A stretch of DNA of 64,000 nucleotides from Acinetobacter albensis (GCF_900095025.1 NZ_FMBK01000008.1:123425-187424), one strand, 5' to 3'. Shown: positions 39,118-51,361, counted from the first letter of the stretch. Numbers and translations are program-made. The notes: generated from the letters alone by a model not told the origin.

Positions 39118-39798
39118 ATGAATAAACTATTTTTAATTATGATAATTTTTTTACTTACCGCTTGTTCAAGTCTAGAAGTGGAAACCCATAATTCTTTAGA
39201 AAAAAGAGTGCCAAATATCTCAGTTAATACTATAAATGTGGAAACTAAAGTTGATTTAGAAGGAAAAGATAATGCGGATAGTATACAAAAAGTAATTGAG
39301 CTTGAGGAAGCTGATGCATTAGGTGAAGAATATGTATTTTTTCCTATTGCTAAAAAAATAGTGAAAAATAAGACAGCAGTTTATGATGCTCCACTCAATG
39401 GTAAAATACTAAAAATATTAAATAAAGGTAGTGAAGTCCTTATTTTTGATCGTAAAAATAATTGGGAAAGAATAACGATAGAAAATGATTCACCTCAATG
39501 GATTAATATTAAAGATTTATGTAGTAATGAAAATTGCCATAACGTAGATAAAAAAAAGACAGAATCTAAGCAGATAGCTGTAAAAAATATTAGCCATTTA
39601 AAAAAATCTGACCAACTTAAAACTAATAATTATAAATCACATACTATATCTAAATCGAAGATAAATTATTCTAAAAATAAATCAGCTAATATTTATAATA
39701 ATAGCTGTTCTTGTACAGTAATTGATTATTGTGTAGGGCCAAGAGGTGGACATTACTGTATAACCAGTGGCGGTAATAAACGATATTTACCAAGATAA
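39118..39798 (+). CDS. AT-rich SH3-domain lipoprotein with GPRGG cysteine tail
   Basis: The start is at 39118 (or 39112). The N-terminus MNKLFLIMIIFLLTACSS has a lipobox (LTAC), so it is a lipoprotein. Residues 75-140 look like a bacterial SH3 domain (KTAVYDAPLNGKILKILNKGSEVLIF...NWERITI). A Lys/Asn/Ser-rich linker follows. The last 30 residues hold CSC..IDYCVGPRGGHYC..SGGNKRY, four cysteines with a GPRGG-YC-SGGxKRY motif that resembles the short 'PBCV-specific basic adaptor'-type tail as I remember it. Codon use is markedly more AT-rich than its neighbours. It ends with its own terminator. A horizontally acquired surface protein is likely; function unknown. Confidence 0.7.
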   Translation: MNKLFLIMIIFLLTACSSLEVETHNSLEKRVPNISVNTINVETKVDLEGKDNADSIQKVIELEEADALGEEYVFFPIAKKIVKNKTAVYDAPLNGKILKILNKGSEVLIFDRKNNWERITIENDSPQWINIKDLCSNENCHNVDKKKTESKQIAVKNISHLKKSDQLKTNNYKSHTISKSKINYSKNKSANIYNNSCSCTVIDYCVGPRGGHYCITSGGNKRYLPR

Positions 39799-39829
39799 AA
39801 AGAACCCCGCAATACGCGGGGTTCTTTTT
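39797..39829. terminator. Strong bidirectional terminator before fadA
   Basis: AAAAGAACCCCGC/GCGGGGTTCTTTT 13-bp stem with T-run, between convergent genes. Confidence 0.9.
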
Positions 39830-39850
39830 ATCTCAGTATTTAATTAAACA

Positions 39851-41023
<1,173 letters not shown>

Positions 41024-41035
41024 TCACGTTGCTCC

Positions 41036-43189
41036 TTAACCGTAGAATTTTTTGTTGTTAGCTGCCATGTCACGCAACATTTGTGGCGCTTCATAAGCTT
41101 TACCTAAGTGTGCGTATTTGTCGCAAAGTGCTACGTATTCAGCTACACCTGTTTGGTCGATATAACGGCATGGACCACCGCGGAATGGAGGGAAACCCAC
41201 ACCCATAATCATCGCCATATCTGCTTCAGAAGGCGTTGCCACAATGTTGTCTTCCAAGCAACGAACTGTTTCGTTACAGAAAGTCAGCATCATACGGTCA
41301 ATGATTTCTTGAGCATCAAACTCATGCTTTTCAGTAGTCGCCATTGATGCAACAAGCTCATAAGCTGTTGGATCGATGGTTTTCGCTTTTTTACCTTTAC
41401 GATCAAGCTCGTATTTGTAGAAACCAACGTCGTTCTTTTGCCCCAAACGTTTGTTTTCATACATCAGCTCAATAGCGCCTTTAAAGTCTGGCTTCATACG
41501 GTCTGGGAAACCTTCCGCCATCACTTCTGCACCATGAACACCAGTATCAATACCGACAACGTCGATCAAATACGCAGGACCCATTGGCCAGCCGAATTTT
41601 TCCATCACTTTATCAACTTGCTGGAAGTCAGCACCGTCTTTAAGCAATAGGTCAAATGCACCGAAGTAAGGGAACAATACACGATTGACCAAGAAGCCCG
41701 GGCAGTCGTTCACCACGATTGGTGTTTTACCCATTTTTTGGGCAAGAACCACAGTGGTTGCAATCGCTTCAGCAGAAGTTTTTTCACCACGAATGACTTC
41801 AACCAAAGGCATCATATGCACTGGGTTAAAGAAGTGCATACCCACAAAGTTTTCAGGACGTTGTAAGCTTTCAGCTAAACGAGTAATTGAAATCGTTGAG
41901 GTGTTTGATGCAATAATGGTGTTTTCACGAACTGATTTTTCAGTATCTGCAAGCACAGCCGCTTTAATCTTCGGATTTTCAGTCACCGCTTCAATTACGA
42001 TATCCACTTCTTTAAACTCATCTAAGCTTAAAGTTGGACGGATACGTGCAAGGGTTTCACCCATTTTTGCAGGTGTCATTTTTTTGCGTTCAACTTGTTT
42101 GGTCAACAATTTGTTCGCTTCAGACATACCGAGTGCAAGTTGCGGGTTACCAATATCTTTCATGATAATAGGTGTGCCTTTGCTGGCTGCTTGATAAGCA
42201 ATACCACCACCCATGATACCTGCGCCTAGAACAGCCGCTTGGTTGACAGGATGCGCACCTTTTTCATGTTTTTTAGAGGTTTTTTTCACAATTTGGTCAT
42301 TGATGAATAAACCAATCAATGCACCTGCTTGTGGCGTAATCGCAGCTTTTGCAAAACCTTCTGCTTCTGCTTTTAATGCTTCGTTACGTGGAAGGCTTGC
42401 ACCTGCTTGTAAAGAATCAAGAAGAAGTTTTGGTGCAGGATATTGTGCAGGATTTGCTTTAGCGAGAACCGCACCTTTAGCGCTATTGAATGCCATCATT
42501 TGTTCTAATGGATTCAATTTCACAGGATCTAATTTTTCTTGGCGTTTTGCTTTCCAATCAACACGACCTGCAATCGCTTGTTTAACTAGGTCAATCGCAG
42601 CGTCTTGCAGTTTATCAGCAGCAACCACTGCATCGACAGCACCATCTTTAAGTGCAGCAGCGGGACGTTTAGGGTTCGCCATTGCCATCCATTCAACGGC
42701 ATTGTCGATACCAATCACGCGGCTTAAACGAACAGAACCACCGAAACCAGGGAAAATCCCGAGTTTAATTTCAGGTAAACCGACTTGAGCTGCTTCTGAC
42801 ATGACACGGTAGTCACAGACCAAGCACATCTCAAAACCACCGCCCAATGCAATACCATTGATTGCAGCGACTTTAGGAATGTTTAAATCTTCAAATGCGT
42901 TGAAGATGTCGTGAACAGGCATGACCCAATCCACAATTGCTTTTTCGCCTTGAGAAAAGTTATCACCGAATTCAGTGATGTCTGCACCGACAATAAATGT
43001 AGATTTAGCAGAGGTGACGATTAGGCCTTTAACGTCGTTATTGGCTTTAACCGCATCAATTGCAGCTTTAAAATCTTCAATTGTTACACGGTTAAATTTG
43101 TTGACCGACTCACCTTGTAAGTCAAAGCGGAATTCTGCAATTCCGTCCGAAAGCATTTGGACGGTAATGGCATTGCCAGCGTGGATCAT
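41036..43189 (-). CDS. fadB: Fatty acid oxidation complex subunit alpha FadB
   Basis: A 717-residue multifunctional enzyme. Residues 1-190 are enoyl-CoA hydratase/isomerase (oxyanion [12 protein letters not shown] near 110). Residues 315-720 are 3-hydroxyacyl-CoA dehydrogenase, with the NAD-binding loop [15 protein letters not shown] near 320 and the substrate histidine in [16 protein letters not shown] near 450. First gene of fadBA. AGGA-rich sequence before the ATG. Fatty-acid-responsive repression is expected from the family; no operator could be assigned. Confidence 0.97.
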   Translation of the reverse strand: MIHAGNAITVQMLSDGIAEFRFDLQGESVNKFNRVTIEDFKAAIDAVKANNDVKGLIVTSAKSTFIVGADITEFGDNFSQGEKAIVDWVMPVHDIFNAFEDLNIPKVAAINGIALGGGFEMCLVCDYRVMSEAAQVGLPEIKLGIFPGFGGSVRLSRVIGIDNAVEWMAMANPKRPAAALKDGAVDAVVAADKLQDAAIDLVKQAIAGRVDWKAKRQEKLDPVKLNPLEQMMAFNSAKGAVLAKANPAQYPAPKLLLDSLQAGASLPRNEALKAEAEGFAKAAITPQAGALIGLFINDQIVKKTSKKHEKGAHPVNQAAVLGAGIMGGGIAYQAASKGTPIIMKDIGNPQLALGMSEANKLLTKQVERKKMTPAKMGETLARIRPTLSLDEFKEVDIVIEAVTENPKIKAAVLADTEKSVRENTIIASNTSTISITRLAESLQRPENFVGMHFFNPVHMMPLVEVIRGEKTSAEAIATTVVLAQKMGKTPIVVNDCPGFLVNRVLFPYFGAFDLLLKDGADFQQVDKVMEKFGWPMGPAYLIDVVGIDTGVHGAEVMAEGFPDRMKPDFKGAIELMYENKRLGQKNDVGFYKYELDRKGKKAKTIDPTAYELVASMATTEKHEFDAQEIIDRMMLTFCNETVRCLEDNIVATPSEADMAMIMGVGFPPFRGGPCRYIDQTGVAEYVALCDKYAHLGKAYEAPQMLRDMAANNKKFYG

Positions 43190-43727
43190 GCCTGATCTCC
43201 TTTCTTTTGGAGGACTTATTTAAGTGGATGTTTTGAAGCCTGTACGTATTTTTGACGCACATCGAGCTTCACTAAGCTTACGATAACTATATCTAAAAAG
43301 AACATAACAAGTTGTATCAAGCCGTGACGCAATGGTCATCAATTTATTTGAGTAAATCTTGTTAAGAAATGACTTTATTTTTGTCATATTTTTTAAAAAT
43401 GTAGTGATCTTTCTGTTTAAATTAAAGTTTTTTAATTAATTGGGCTTTAGTTATATCGGATATAAGCTTTAAATTTCAAGTTATTTATCGCTTTGTTTTA
43501 GTCAAATAAGTCAATATAGAAAAATGTTGAGTAAGATTTAAACTGCTTTCAATATCATAAGCAGTAAGATCTTAACTAAAATATTAAACCAAGACGACGA
43601 TTTTTACAGAGTAATGGGCGTGTACAAGCTTGGGTCGATTACGGTAAACGTACCGAATTGGCTTGAAAAAATCAGTAAAAGCATCACATCATGTATAAAG
43701 CAAAGCTCATTGTAAATAAGGCTGAAT
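43190..43727. other. Intergenic region between divergent fadB and uvrC
   Basis: About 540 bp of AT-rich DNA that must contain two divergent promoters. I see no gene with a ribosome binding site, no hairpin and no clear operator palindrome. Confidence 0.55.
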
Positions 43728-45527
43728 GTGAACGAAAAAGCGCGTGCAAATATTGAAAAAATTTTAGCCAATATGACCACTTTGCCTGGTATTTATCGAA
43801 TGCTGGGTAAAGAAGGTGAGTTACTGTATGTCGGTAAAGCCAAAAATCTAAAAAATCGCGTATCCAGTTATTTTGTTAAAACCATTGAGCATCCTAAAAC
43901 ACAAGCATTGGTCGCACGGATTTATCATATTGAAACGCTGGTGGTGCGTTCTGAAACCGAAGCCCTCTTGCTTGAACAAAATCTAATTAAGCTCCATCGT
44001 CCGCCTTACAATATTATGCTGCGCGATGATAAGTCGTACGTCTATATTTTTGTGTCGAGTGACAAACCTTATCCACGTATTGCAGCAGGGCGTGGTAAAG
44101 GCAAGCATCAGGTGGGTAAATTTTTTGGGCCTTATCCGAGTGCTTATAATGCCCGTGACACTTTATTGGTTTTACAAAAGCTATTTAATGTGCGGCAATG
44201 TGAAAATAGTTATTTTTCACAACGTAAACGTCCATGTTTGCAATATCAAATAAAACGCTGTACCGCACCTTGTGTGGGGCTGATTTCGTCTGAAGAATAT
44301 AATGAAGATGTTAAAAATTCGATTCGCTTTTTACAAGGTGACACCAAAGAACTCAATCAAGAATTGATTGCCAAAATGGAAGCGGCGGCCGAAACCTTGG
44401 AATTTGAAAAGGCGGTCTTTTATCGTGACCGTATGGCCTTACTACGTGATGTGCAGTCGCAACAAGCCATTTATAAAGTCAAAGGTGAAGCTGATATTCT
44501 GGCCATTGCCTATTATGCAGGTGTGACGTGTGTGCAGATCATGCATGTCCGTAATGGTAAAATGTTGGGCGGTAAAAGTTATTTTCCTGATATGTGGGGT
44601 GAAGATTTAGGGCAAATGTTATCTGACTTCATGGCTAACTTTTATTTTCAGGTGGCAGATGAAGTTCCAAGTGAGCTGATCATCAATACCGAATTGCCCA
44701 ATACCAAAGAACTTGAAGATGCAATCCAACAAGAATTTGCTCAGAAAGTACAGATTAAACACAAGGTGCGAGAAACGCGTGCCGAGTGGCTAGAACTGGC
44801 CAGTATGAATGTTCAACATGCGATTAAAGGTCAATTGGCCAATCATTTTGAATTGAATGAGCGTTTTCATCAGCTTGAACAGGTGCTGGGGCGACCCGTA
44901 GATCGGATTGAGTGTTTTGATATTTCACATACCATGGGTGAAGCCACCATTGCATCTTGTGTGGTATTCGATTCGGGTGGTGTGCGTAAACGAGATTATC
45001 GTCAGTTTTCGATTGAAGATATTACGGGTGGTGATGATTATGCTGCTATGCGTCAAGCATTAACGCGACGTTATAAAAAAGCCATGCTGCCTGATTTGTT
45101 GCTGATTGATGGGGGCAAGGGACAATTGCATATGGCCATGCAAGTGATGCAGGACTTAGGGCTCGAAGCCTTTATGGTGGGCGTATCCAAAGGTGAGGGA
45201 CGTAAGCCGGGCTTAGAAACCTTACACTTTACTGATGGTACAAAAATTCAACTGCCCGAAGACCATAAAGCGCTGCATTTGATTCAACAGATTCGCGATG
45301 AAGCACATCGATTTGCTATTACCAAACATCGGGCCAAACGAGATAAAAAACGTGGCGGCTCTGTGTTGGAAGTTATTCCCGGATTAGGTCCAAAACGTAG
45401 ACGTGATTTATTGACGCATTTTGGTGGGATTCAGGGAGTCTTAAAAGCGTCAGAAAATGACTTGAAATTGGTTCCAGGTCTAGGTGCGGTGATGGCACGT
45501 ACGATTTATAAAATTTTACATGAATAA
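43728..45527 (+). CDS. uvrC: UvrABC excinuclease subunit C
   Basis: UvrC makes both incisions in nucleotide excision repair. The 599-residue protein shows a GIY-YIG domain ([22 protein letters not shown], in part) at 16-40, the UVR/UvrB-binding helix pair near 205-240, the RNase H-like C-terminal nuclease with [19 protein letters not shown] near 395 and [11 protein letters not shown] near 465, and a helix-hairpin-helix end ([17 protein letters not shown]). The start is GTG with AAGG upstream. Confidence 0.97.
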   Translation: MNEKARANIEKILANMTTLPGIYRMLGKEGELLYVGKAKNLKNRVSSYFVKTIEHPKTQALVARIYHIETLVVRSETEALLLEQNLIKLHRPPYNIMLRDDKSYVYIFVSSDKPYPRIAAGRGKGKHQVGKFFGPYPSAYNARDTLLVLQKLFNVRQCENSYFSQRKRPCLQYQIKRCTAPCVGLISSEEYNEDVKNSIRFLQGDTKELNQELIAKMEAAAETLEFEKAVFYRDRMALLRDVQSQQAIYKVKGEADILAIAYYAGVTCVQIMHVRNGKMLGGKSYFPDMWGEDLGQMLSDFMANFYFQVADEVPSELIINTELPNTKELEDAIQQEFAQKVQIKHKVRETRAEWLELASMNVQHAIKGQLANHFELNERFHQLEQVLGRPVDRIECFDISHTMGEATIASCVVFDSGGVRKRDYRQFSIEDITGGDDYAAMRQALTRRYKKAMLPDLLLIDGGKGQLHMAMQVMQDLGLEAFMVGVSKGEGRKPGLETLHFTDGTKIQLPEDHKALHLIQQIRDEAHRFAITKHRAKRDKKRGGSVLEVIPGLGPKRRRDLLTHFGGIQGVLKASENDLKLVPGLGAVMARTIYKILHE

Positions 45528-45633
45528 AAATTTGAACATGGCCAAAAAGTACATTGACGCCCGAGTCATTGGTCATTTACACGCTTTAAAAATCAGTAAA
45601 AGATAAAATTATAGAAAAGCTGTAGGATTGAAA

Positions 45634-46428
45634 ATGTCATTGAGTCAATTATTTACGGAAATTGAACAAACGGAATGGGTCAATATTCCTTCAGGTTGGT
45701 TGCAAGGACGAACCATTTATGGAGGATTGGTCGCAGGCATCTTGATGCATAAGGCTTTAATCACCATTGCTGACTCAGCAAAATATTTGCTCAGTACCAG
45801 CATCACCTTTGTTGGACCAGTACAAGAAAGTAAAGCTCGTCTCACGGCTGAAATTCTGCGACAGGGCAAATCGGTGACCACCATTGAAGTGCGCTTATGG
45901 CAAGATGAAGCGGTACAAAGTATTTTAATTGCCAGTTTTGGAACGCAACGTGCATCAAGCATTCAAGTCCACCAAGAATGTATTGCGCCGGATTATCCAG
46001 CCCCAGAACATTTGGTTAAACCTCTCCAGCATGAGGCAATGCCACAGTGTTATCGGCAGTTTGATGTCTCTTGGGCAGAAGGTCAATATCCATGTACAGC
46101 AAGTGAAACACCTGATTTTGGTGGTTGGTGTCGTTTTAATCCTGAGCAGCATGAAAACCGCGAATTTAGTGTCGCCGATTTAATGATTTTAATGGATATT
46201 TGGCCACCTGGGGTATTGCCTATGTTTAAGACACTGGCACCTGCCAGTTCTCTCACTTGGCATGTCACCTATGTCCACCCCGTACAGCATCAATTACAGG
46301 ATTGGTTTAAATATAAAGTATTTACAGATTATGCTGCAGACGGCTATTCCACTGAATCTGCCCATCTTTGGGATGCTGAAAACCGACTGATTGCTATTTC
46401 CAGACAGACCGTGACCGTGTTTAGCTAG
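45634..46428 (+). CDS. Acyl-CoA thioesterase family protein (double hot-dog)
   Basis: A 264-residue double hot-dog protein of the TesB-like thioesterase superfamily: N-terminal GWLQGRTIYGGLVAGILM is the first hot-dog substrate tunnel region and LTWHVTYVHP...DWFKYKVFTDYAADGYSTESAHLWD (in part) matches the second, with the catalytic-type Asp/Thr-Ser end. It hydrolyses an acyl-CoA, substrate unknown. The ATG at 45634 is used because AGGA lies 8 nt upstream; an in-frame TTG sits two codons earlier. Confidence 0.82.
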   Translation: MSLSQLFTEIEQTEWVNIPSGWLQGRTIYGGLVAGILMHKALITIADSAKYLLSTSITFVGPVQESKARLTAEILRQGKSVTTIEVRLWQDEAVQSILIASFGTQRASSIQVHQECIAPDYPAPEHLVKPLQHEAMPQCYRQFDVSWAEGQYPCTASETPDFGGWCRFNPEQHENREFSVADLMILMDIWPPGVLPMFKTLAPASSLTWHVTYVHPVQHQLQDWFKYKVFTDYAADGYSTESAHLWDAENRLIAISRQTVTVFS

Positions 46429-46524
46429 TGACACTGTATAGCAATTCGTATAAAGTGAGGCTGAATTAACGATGAATCAATTCTCGAAATATGTGTGGTT
46501 TTTCATCGTACATAAAGGGGAAAA

Positions 46525-47124
46525 TTGGCGGTGTCTATGACTACAGGTCGCATCCTGAATATTCCAAATATCTTGACTTTGGCACGTATTGGTTTAATAC
46601 CTGTTTTTTTAGCTGTGGCTTATTGGCCACCTGCAATGGGTATGGCTGAACACGATACAGACATGACACGTCATGTTATTTTAACTGCTATTTTTGTCGT
46701 GGCAGCTGTAACAGATTGGTTTGATGGCTATTTGGCGCGAACACTTAATCAAACTTCAGCTTTTGGGCGCTTTTTAGATCCTGTTGCAGACAAGTTGATG
46801 GTTGCCGCAGCCTTAATAGTGCTAGTGCAATGGCAACCGAGTATTTCGATGGCCTTCGCTGCCATTGTGATTATCTCGCGTGAAATTACCGTTTCAGCAC
46901 TGCGTGAATGGATGGCAGAGTTAGGTGCACGTACCAATGTGGCTGTCTCTACGGTCGGTAAATACAAAACAGCTTTTCAAATGATCGCAATTTCAGTGTT
47001 TTTACTGAATTGGCAGCCGCTTGATACTTTGGCTTATTTGTTGCTGTACACCGCCGTTATTTTGACTTTATGGTCGATGTTTATTTATTTAAAAGCAGCA
47101 TGGCCATATTTGAAACAACCTTAA
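46525..47124 (+). CDS. pgsA: CDP-diacylglycerol--glycerol-3-phosphate 3-phosphatidyltransferase
   Basis: PgsA commits CDP-diacylglycerol to phosphatidylglycerol synthesis at the inner membrane. The 199-residue protein has the CDP-alcohol phosphotransferase motif DWFDGYLAR...GRFLDPVADKL near residues 71-95 (D-x2-DG-x2-AR-x8-G-x3-D-x3-D) and four to five helices. The exact start is unsure: TTG 46525 (close to AAAGGGG), GTG 46531 or ATG 46537. Confidence 0.95.
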   Translation: MAVSMTTGRILNIPNILTLARIGLIPVFLAVAYWPPAMGMAEHDTDMTRHVILTAIFVVAAVTDWFDGYLARTLNQTSAFGRFLDPVADKLMVAAALIVLVQWQPSISMAFAAIVIISREITVSALREWMAELGARTNVAVSTVGKYKTAFQMIAISVFLLNWQPLDTLAYLLLYTAVILTLWSMFIYLKAAWPYLKQP

Positions 47125-47148
47125 TACCTTGATCTATCCAGTATAAAT

Positions 47149-47173
47149 AAAACGTCCAAGTGGGCGTTTTTTT
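47149..47173 (+). terminator. Rho-independent terminator after pgsA
   Basis: AAAACGTCC/GGGCGTTTT stem followed by T-run. Confidence 0.78.
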
Positions 47174-47205
47174 ATTTTATTTTTTATGAAAAAATGGCGA
47201 TTAGG

Positions 47206-47244
47206 AATAAAAAAAATCCTAGATTTTGGGGGAAATCTAGGATT
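47206..47244 (-). terminator. Orphan minus-strand terminator
   Basis: AATCCTAGATTT/AAATCTAGGATT is a perfect 12-bp stem; read on the minus strand it is followed by eight T. The nearest minus-strand gene (yggX) ends 360 bp earlier and already has its own terminator, so this one may end a separate small RNA. Confidence 0.7.
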
Positions 47245-47472
47245 GAAATCGAACATATTTCTATTCTTATCAAGATGTTTAACCATCTCGTTGAAAACAA
47301 GTATAAGCAGACTAAAAAATAAAATCATGTACCTTATTGTGTTGGAATGTATTGTTTTATTGAGAAGTGTATATTCGCTTTACAGTTATTTCTAAATGTT
47401 AAAAATTGATTCAAAAGCATCCATATTTTCAAAATTAAACAGCATTCCAGTGATGGTTTTTTTAGGTCTAAA

Positions 47473-47502
47473 TAAAAAAGCCCCACTTGAATGGAGCTTT
47501 TT
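47473..47502 (-). terminator. Terminator of yggX (minus strand)
   Basis: On the minus strand AAAAGCTCCA/TGGGGCTTTT followed by T-run. Confidence 0.7.
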
Positions 47503-47601
47503 GTGCAAAGGGATCGCTAACTTAACTTATATGCTCGATATTTTTAAATCAACATGATTTAAAACTTAAGCAAGGGCTCATCAGAAAAATGAATAAGATT
47601 C

Positions 47602-47874
47602 TTATTTTTCTGCTGTCCAACCTTCTGCTTTTTCAACGGATTCATCATTGCTAAAGAATTTTTCACGTTGTTCTTCAAGAAACTTTTTTGCATCAGCTTC
47701 AAACACATTTAATCGTTTTTCATTAATTAAAGTGGTTTGGTGCTTAAGCCACTCTTGCCACGCTTGTTTAGAGACAGTGTCAAAAAATTCCTGACCCTTT
47801 GCACCGGGGAAAGGTGCAAAGTCTAAACCGTCCATGTCGGTTTGATACTTACGGCAAAAAACTTGTCGAGACAT
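47602..47874 (-). CDS. yggX: Fe(2+)-trafficking / oxidative damage protection protein YggX
   Basis: A 90-residue protein, the usual YggX length. The N-terminal [28 protein letters not shown] (in part) with Cys7 and the C-terminal EKFFSNDES are family hallmarks. YggX protects iron-sulphur clusters from oxidative damage and supports iron trafficking in the cytoplasm. It lies 11 bp after argH and is probably co-transcribed. Confidence 0.95.
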   Translation of the reverse strand: MSRQVFCRKYQTDMDGLDFAPFPGAKGQEFFDTVSKQAWQEWLKHQTTLINEKRLNVFEADAKKFLEEQREKFFSNDESVEKAEGWTAEK

Positions 47875-47885
47875 CTTATTATTCC

Positions 47886-49316
47886 TTAAGCATAAATTTT
47901 TTCTAAGCGCGTATAAGCACGGGCAATTGCTGCTTCTACTTGAGCAGGTGCAGTTCCACCAATGTGGTTACGTGCATTTACAGAAGCTTCGAGCGTTAAT
48001 GCTTTTTCAAATACATCTTCAGAAATTAAATCCGAAAATTGTTGGAGTTGTTCAAGGGTCAGTTCAGATAAATCTTTAGATTCAGCCACACCCAATGCGA
48101 CTGCTTTACCCACAATTTCATGTGCGTCACGGAATGCTACGCCATTTTTTACCAAATAATCGGCTAAATCGGTTGCAGTTGAGAAACCACGTAGCGCCGC
48201 TTCACGCATAATGTCAATGTTTGGCACCAGTGCAGGAATCATATCGGCAAAAGCCATCAATGAACCACGAACTGTATCAATCGCATCAAATAAAGGTTCT
48301 TTATCTTCTTGATTGTCTTTGTTATAGGCCAAAGGTTGACCTTTCATTAACGTTAATAAGCTCATCAAGTCACCATACACGCGACCCGTTTTACCACGAA
48401 TAAGCTCTGGGACATCTGGATTTTTCTTCTGCGGCATAATCGAAGAACCAGTGCAAAAACGATCTGGAATATTCACAAATTTAAACTGTGCTGAAGTCCA
48501 CAAAATCATTTCTTCTGACATACGTGATAAGTGCATCATGATGAGTGATGCGGCCGCATTAAATTCAATGCCGAAATCACGATCAGAAACCGCGTCGAGA
48601 GAATTCTCACAAATATCTTCAAAACCGAGTAACTGCGCAGTATAAGCACGGTCAATCGGATAGGTGGTTCCGGCCAAAGCCGCGGAACCCAGCGGTAAGC
48701 GATTGACGCGTTTACGGCAATCGATTAAACGCTCGCTATCACGAACCAACATTTCAAACCAAGCCATCAGGTGATGACCGAAAGTGACGGGTTGTGCTGT
48801 TTGCAGATGAGTAAAGCCCGGCATAATAGTGGTGGTGTTTTTCGCGGCTAAACTTAAAATACCTTTTTGTAATTTTTCTAATAATTTTAAAATGGCATCA
48901 ATTTCATCACGTACATAAAGACGAATATCCGTTGCCACTTGGTCGTTACGGCTACGCCCAGTATGCAGTTTTTTACCTGTAATACCGATACGTTGAGTCA
49001 GGCGAGACTCAATATTCATGTGCACATCTTCTAGGTCAATACGCCATTCAAAATTGCCCGCTTCAATGTCTGCTTGAATTGCGGTTAATCCAGTAATGAT
49101 GTCATCACGTTCTTGCTCGGTGAGTACGCCAACTTTAGCCAACATGGTGGCATGTGCAATTGAACCCGCGATATCTTGTTTATAAAAGCGTTGGTCAAAT
49201 TGTACAGATGCTGTAAATTCAGCAACAAAAGCGTCAGTAGCTTCAGAGAAACGACCGCCCCACATACCCGAAGTTTGGGATTGTGACGGATTTGAGGAAT
49301 TAGAAGATGTGGTCAT
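47886..49316 (-). CDS. argH: Argininosuccinate lyase
   Basis: ArgH makes arginine and fumarate from argininosuccinate. The 476-residue protein carries the fumarase-superfamily signature [12 protein letters not shown] near residue 293 and the substrate-binding [14 protein letters not shown] and [14 protein letters not shown] segments. A short Ser-rich extension (residues 1-17) precedes [11 protein letters not shown], as I recall for other Acinetobacter ArgH proteins. Its start codon overlaps the divergent algZ start by 10 bp. Confidence 0.97.
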   Translation of the reverse strand: MTTSSNSSNPSQSQTSGMWGGRFSEATDAFVAEFTASVQFDQRFYKQDIAGSIAHATMLAKVGVLTEQERDDIITGLTAIQADIEAGNFEWRIDLEDVHMNIESRLTQRIGITGKKLHTGRSRNDQVATDIRLYVRDEIDAILKLLEKLQKGILSLAAKNTTTIMPGFTHLQTAQPVTFGHHLMAWFEMLVRDSERLIDCRKRVNRLPLGSAALAGTTYPIDRAYTAQLLGFEDICENSLDAVSDRDFGIEFNAAASLIMMHLSRMSEEMILWTSAQFKFVNIPDRFCTGSSIMPQKKNPDVPELIRGKTGRVYGDLMSLLTLMKGQPLAYNKDNQEDKEPLFDAIDTVRGSLMAFADMIPALVPNIDIMREAALRGFSTATDLADYLVKNGVAFRDAHEIVGKAVALGVAESKDLSELTLEQLQQFSDLISEDVFEKALTLEASVNARNHIGGTAPAQVEAAIARAYTRLEKIYA

Positions 49317-50461
49317 GTCGGCTCAATAAGATAAAAAGCATTAGAACGAAAAACAGTATAACAAATTCAGCTTCACTTGCCGAAGGACAAGATGATCAAA
49401 CTTTTGCACATACGTTAGAAAATAAGACATATGCCTACTTTTTTACCAAAATTGGGCATTGGCAACATTTAATTGAATTGTTTATTGCCAGTAATATTTT
49501 AGCCATGATTTTGGCTTTGGCTGAAGCACAATCTTGGGAAAATTTAAGTTTAGTTCGTGTATTACAACATGTTTTATTTATTAATTGGGTTTTATTGGCT
49601 TTTGCTGCTTTAATTGAGCTTATACAAAGAACAACACGCCACTTAAGTTTGACTCAAAACTTATTGATGGGTTTTATTTTGCTGCAACTGATTATTTTTT
49701 CGACCACAGTCATCATCAATGGACTGTTGCATTTTGGCCAAAATTTTCAAATTTCTCATTTAAATTTAAGCGTTTTATGGGAAGGTGTTGTATTAAATCT
49801 GAGTTATGGTGTATTGATCGGTGCTTTTTGTTTTCGTTATCTTTATTTACGCGAACAGTGGATTCGACAACAACATAGTGAGTTAAACGCACGTATTCAA
49901 GCCATGCAAGCGCGTATTCATCCGCATTTTTTATTTAATAGTTTAAATAGCGTCATCAGTCTGATTGGCAGTGATCCTGACAAAGCAGAACAAATGTTGT
50001 TGAATTTATCGCGTTTATTTCGCGCCAGTTTTCAGGAATTAAAATTAGTTAAACTTAAAGATGAAATCGAATTGTGCCAACATTATTTGGCCATTGAGCA
50101 GATACGATTAGGTGATCGGCTAAAGGTAGAGTGGAAATATCAGCCAGAAGTCCTTCATTCTGATATACATATTCCTTTATTAACTTTACAACCTTTGGTT
50201 GAAAATAGTATTTTTCATGGAGTTGAAAAATTTTTAACACCGAGCACAATTAATATATTGGTCGAAATATTGCAAAATCAAGTCAATATAGTCATTACTA
50301 ACCCGCATATACAGGATAAAATAAATTTACGACAAGGGCATGGTATTGCCGTTGAAAATGTGAAGCAGCGTCTTAAAGCATATTATGGACGGTCTGTTGT
50401 TTTTCAAACTTATGCAGGAAAGGGAATGTTTACCACGGTGGTGCAATATCGTTATAAATAA
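49307..50461 (+). CDS. algZ: AlgZ/FimS-like sensor histidine kinase (LytS type)
   Basis: A 384-residue inner-membrane sensor with four membrane helices (residues 60-190), then a LytS/AlgZ-type HisKA_7 domain: [20 protein letters not shown] with His205 and Pro206, followed by an HATPase ([12 protein letters not shown] near 290 and [13 protein letters not shown] near 345). It lacks the ordinary HisKA box, like AlgZ/FimS of Pseudomonas, and is followed by algR-type gene. Start at ATG 49307 has GAGGA 8 nt upstream and overlaps argH divergently by 10 bp. Confidence 0.9.
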   Translation: MWSCRLNKIKSIRTKNSITNSASLAEGQDDQTFAHTLENKTYAYFFTKIGHWQHLIELFIASNILAMILALAEAQSWENLSLVRVLQHVLFINWVLLAFAALIELIQRTTRHLSLTQNLLMGFILLQLIIFSTTVIINGLLHFGQNFQISHLNLSVLWEGVVLNLSYGVLIGAFCFRYLYLREQWIRQQHSELNARIQAMQARIHPHFLFNSLNSVISLIGSDPDKAEQMLLNLSRLFRASFQELKLVKLKDEIELCQHYLAIEQIRLGDRLKVEWKYQPEVLHSDIHIPLLTLQPLVENSIFHGVEKFLTPSTINILVEILQNQVNIVITNPHIQDKINLRQGHGIAVENVKQRLKAYYGRSVVFQTYAGKGMFTTVVQYRYK

Positions 50462-50513
50462 AATGCATGCTTAACTTATAAAAAAAATGATGTGGACTGT
50501 GAAAGGAGGAGAA

Positions 50514-51254
50514 ATGGACATCCTAATTTGTGATGATGAGCCTCTTGCCGTAGAGCGTTTATCACGATTGGTCACGCAGCTTGGACATGAAGTCGTTGCT
50601 ACTGCAAGTTATGGTCTTGAAGCTATTGAAATGGTTAAATTTTATGAACCAGATGTCATACTTCTAGATATTCAAATGCCTGAAATGGATGGTTTGACTT
50701 GTGCGCAGTATTTGCGTCAACTCGATCCAATGCCCGCCATTATTTTTTGTACTGCTTTTGATGATCATGCATTAGATGCATTTAAATCACATGCAGAGGG
50801 CTATTTATTAAAACCAGTCATGCAACAGGAATTGCAACAGGTTTTAGATCATTTAACCAAATTGACTCAAGCACAAATGAGTACATTAAAACAAAAAGAA
50901 GATATGGACGAATCGAATATAAAACGTCAGCAAATTGCTGCGAAAACATACCGTGGTGTTGAATTGGTGCCAGTCGAAAATATTTATTATTTTTTGGCAG
51001 ATCAAAAATATGTCACTGTACGTCATGCGAATGGCAATGTATTGATTGATGAAACTTTGAAAGATTTAGAAAATGAATTTGGTGATCAATTTGTTCGAAT
51101 CCATCGCAATGCTTTGGTTGCTGTGCATTTTTTGGATGGGTTGGAATTAATTAGTTCGGGGCAGTATCAAGTGCGTTGTCGTGGCTTGGAGGAGCGTTTG
51201 GCAGTGAGTCGACGTCATTTGCCAAACTTAAGGGAAAGAATACAAAAAATATAG
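50514..51254 (+). CDS. algR: AlgR-like LytTR response regulator
   Basis: A 246-residue regulator. The receiver domain (1-120) has the acidic pair DD at 7-8, the phosphoacceptor Asp52 (VILLDIQMP) and the Lys of LLKPV near 102. Residues 145-246 form a LytTR DNA-binding domain (VENIYYFLADQKYVTVRHANG; FVRIHRNALVAVHFL). GAAAGGAGGAG immediately before the ATG at 50514 gives a very strong ribosome binding site, so a reading from 50487 is rejected. In Pseudomonas aeruginosa AlgZ/AlgR controls twitching and alginate genes; here the targets are unknown. Confidence 0.93.
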   Translation: MDILICDDEPLAVERLSRLVTQLGHEVVATASYGLEAIEMVKFYEPDVILLDIQMPEMDGLTCAQYLRQLDPMPAIIFCTAFDDHALDAFKSHAEGYLLKPVMQQELQQVLDHLTKLTQAQMSTLKQKEDMDESNIKRQQIAAKTYRGVELVPVENIYYFLADQKYVTVRHANGNVLIDETLKDLENEFGDQFVRIHRNALVAVHFLDGLELISSGQYQVRCRGLEERLAVSRRHLPNLRERIQKI

Positions 51255-51361
51255 CATCTTTAGATCTGTTTTAAAGAAAAGTAGAGAGATAAATTTACTT
51301 GCTTTTTCTAATGGGCAGGTTAAGTTTACAATACTGCAATTATTGACTGTATCTAAAATTT

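Larger units (their letters stand above)
47125..47601. other. Intergenic region with three hairpins, two on the minus strand
   Basis: About 480 bp between convergent pgsA and yggX. It contains the pgsA terminator (47149-47173), a minus-strand terminator at 47206-47244 with no gene upstream of it, and the yggX terminator (47473-47502). Short frames in it lack ribosome binding sites. Confidence 0.7.

Noticed and set aside
43190..43727. Small gene between fadB and uvrC
   Set aside because: Only short frames without ribosome binding sites are present.
47186..47395. 69-codon frame after pgsA
   Set aside because: No ribosome binding site and it runs through the minus-strand terminator hairpin.
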